Origin: Truepera sp.
GTDB taxonomy: Bacteria > Deinococcota > Deinococci > Deinococcales > Trueperaceae
DNA: 39,462 nucleotides
NCBI GenBank assembly: GCA_018333775.1
Contig: JAGXSO010000095.1
Coordinates: 1-39,462 of the forward strand
Reading direction: 5' to 3'
Shown here: one piece after another, positions 38,498 through 39,462 of the stretch
How positions within the stretch are numbered: position 1 is the first letter of the stretch
How the letters are laid out: the number at the start of each line of letters is the position of its first letter
Notes under the pieces: generated by a model
What the model saw: the letters and a program-made list of their open reading frames with translations, nothing else
Database searches by the model: none
Told to the model about the DNA's origin: nothing
Translations under genes and position numbers: made by a program

Positions 38498-39462
38498 ATG
38501 GCCTTGCGCGAATCGTTCTCGCGCCTCCTCAATCCGCGCATCGAAGCCGCCGGGCTCGAGATCGGCACCAGCGCCCTCAAGGTGGTCGATCTTAGGGCCG
38601 GCACGCCGCCCAGCGTGGCTGCGGTCGCCTCCCGGCCGATGCCACCAGGGCTGATCCAGGAAGATCAGGTGATCGATCCTGGCGGCCTGGCTGCCGAGAT
38701 CAAGGCGCTCTTTCAGGATGCCGGGATTCGCAAGCGTTTCGTAGTCACTGCGGTCAGCAACAACCTCGCCATCACCCGCAACATCTCGGTCCCCAAGATG
38801 ACCCTCTCCGAACTAGACGAGGCCATCAAGTGGGAGGCCGAGCGCTACATCCCTTTCCCAATCGACGAGGTAGTGCTCGACTACTACGTGCTCGATAACC
38901 CCGACGATGTAGCCGAAGGTGGTCAGCTCGAGGTGGTTATTGCCGCGGCACGCCTGGATATGGTTACGCAACAGGTAGACTATCTCAAATTGGCCGGGCT
39001 CGATCCCGTAGTGGTAGATGTCAAGCCGTTTGCGCTGCTTCATGCGCTGCGCGGTTCGCTGCTCGGTGAACACCTCAACAAAACCACCCTGACCGGTAAG
39101 TCCTATACCGAGGCTGACGAGATCGGCGTGGTGCTAGAGATCGCTGCCAGCAACTCTACCATTACCCTGGTGCGCGGTGAACGGGTGCTGATGAACCGCA
39201 ACATCGGCACCTCCGGCGACGATTTCACCGCAGCCATCCAGCGCTCGTTCGGCCTGGACTTCGACTCCGCGGAAGATGTCAAGATCAACTACGGCACCGC
39301 CACCATCCCCACCGAGGACGAGGAAGAGCTGTTAAATTTCGATGCCAAGCGGGAGCAGTTTAGCCCGGGTCGGGTCTATGAGTCGCTGCGCCCGGTGCTG
39401 GTTGAGCTGACTACCGAAATTCGCCGCAGCCTGGAGTTCTTCAGAGTGCAAGCGGGCGATGC
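38498..39462 (+). CDS. pilM: type IV pilus assembly protein PilM, 5' part
   Basis: The frame from ATG 38498 (GGAGGGG six bases upstream) stays open to the window end, giving 321 codons. PilM is an actin-fold cytoplasmic protein of the pilus alignment complex. Visible features are AAGLEIGTSALKVVDLRAG (the phosphate-1-like strand pair), VVTAVSNNLAITRNISVPKM, IKWEAERYIPFPIDEVVLDY, which is highly characteristic, VIAAARLDMVTQQVDYLKLA and RNIGTSGDDFTAAIQ. In Thermus and Deinococcus it is followed by pilN, pilO, pilW and pilQ and is needed for pili and natural transformation; those genes would lie beyond the window. Only the C-terminus is missing. Confidence 0.93.
   Translation, partial: MALRESFSRLLNPRIEAAGLEIGTSALKVVDLRAGTPPSVAAVASRPMPPGLIQEDQVIDPGGLAAEIKALFQDAGIRKRFVVTAVSNNLAITRNISVPKMTLSELDEAIKWEAERYIPFPIDEVVLDYYVLDNPDDVAEGGQLEVVIAAARLDMVTQQVDYLKLAGLDPVVVDVKPFALLHALRGSLLGEHLNKTTLTGKSYTEADEIGVVLEIAASNSTITLVRGERVLMNRNIGTSGDDFTAAIQRSFGLDFDSAEDVKINYGTATIPTEDEEELLNFDAKREQFSPGRVYESLRPVLVELTTEIRRSLEFFRVQAGD

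Noticed and set aside
1..39462. tRNA, rRNA, transposase or prophage genes
   Set aside because: Searched by eye on both strands for T-loop-like motifs, transposase catalytic motifs and phage proteins and found none.

Overview
The window reads as a GC-rich bacterial chromosome segment, most like a Deinococcota (Truepera-like) genome. This is an inference from gene content: homodimeric AceE with a single-lipoyl AceF, a RecG with a long N-terminal extension, a Thermus-type two-permease sugar ABC transporter, a PilM start, a LEA-type lipoprotein, and repeated -10-like hexamers 5-7 nt before start codons (leaderless style). No rRNA, tRNA, CRISPR array, transposase or phage gene was seen.

Layout. 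(1) 1-11142: two divergent TRAP-transporter loci. The minus-strand one (DctP-DctQ-DctM-SDR, 3941 to 466) is preceded by a small ORF and a good sigma70-type promoter. The plus-strand one (RpiR regulator, DctQ, DctM, DctP, 2-hydroxyacid dehydrogenase, RraA-like aldolase, KDG-kinase-like PfkB protein) looks like one sugar-acid uptake and catabolism operon. (2) 11143-11741: a RelBE-like toxin-antitoxin pair between two 27-bp near-identical direct repeats, one of which lies inside aceF. (3) 11827-16023: pyruvate dehydrogenase E1 (aceE) and E2 (aceF) on the minus strand. (4) 16197-17028: a small membrane protein and an unrecognised protein. (5) 17030-19936: a tightly coupled type III polyketide synthase / methyltransferase / FAD-monooxygenase operon, in layout like the srs-type phenolic-lipid or alkylquinone clusters. 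(6) 20062-22625: a DUF4064-like membrane protein, then divergently a DUF3311 + sodium:solute symporter pair behind a long leader. (7) 22643-25954: LEA/WHy-type lipoprotein and recG. (8) 26080-30547: sugar ABC transporter (binding protein + two permeases, no ATPase), a small unknown protein and a transaldolase-family (FSA-like) aldolase. (9) 30558-36090: YdcF-like protein, amidase, and a glutaryl-CoA dehydrogenase + class III CoA-transferase pair, then a VUT/YhhQ-type transporter. (10) 36298-end: ftsH and the 5' part of pilM, which probably opens a type IV pilus/competence operon beyond the window.

The genes form a picture of a heterotroph scavenging sugars and carboxylates (two TRAP systems, one ABC sugar importer, one SSS symporter, amidase, glutarate oxidation) and feeding pyruvate to PDH. 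The most distinctive accessory unit is the PKS operon; the most distinctive non-coding signals are short tandem duplications and degenerate repeats in the intergenic gaps, and the leaderless-type promoters.
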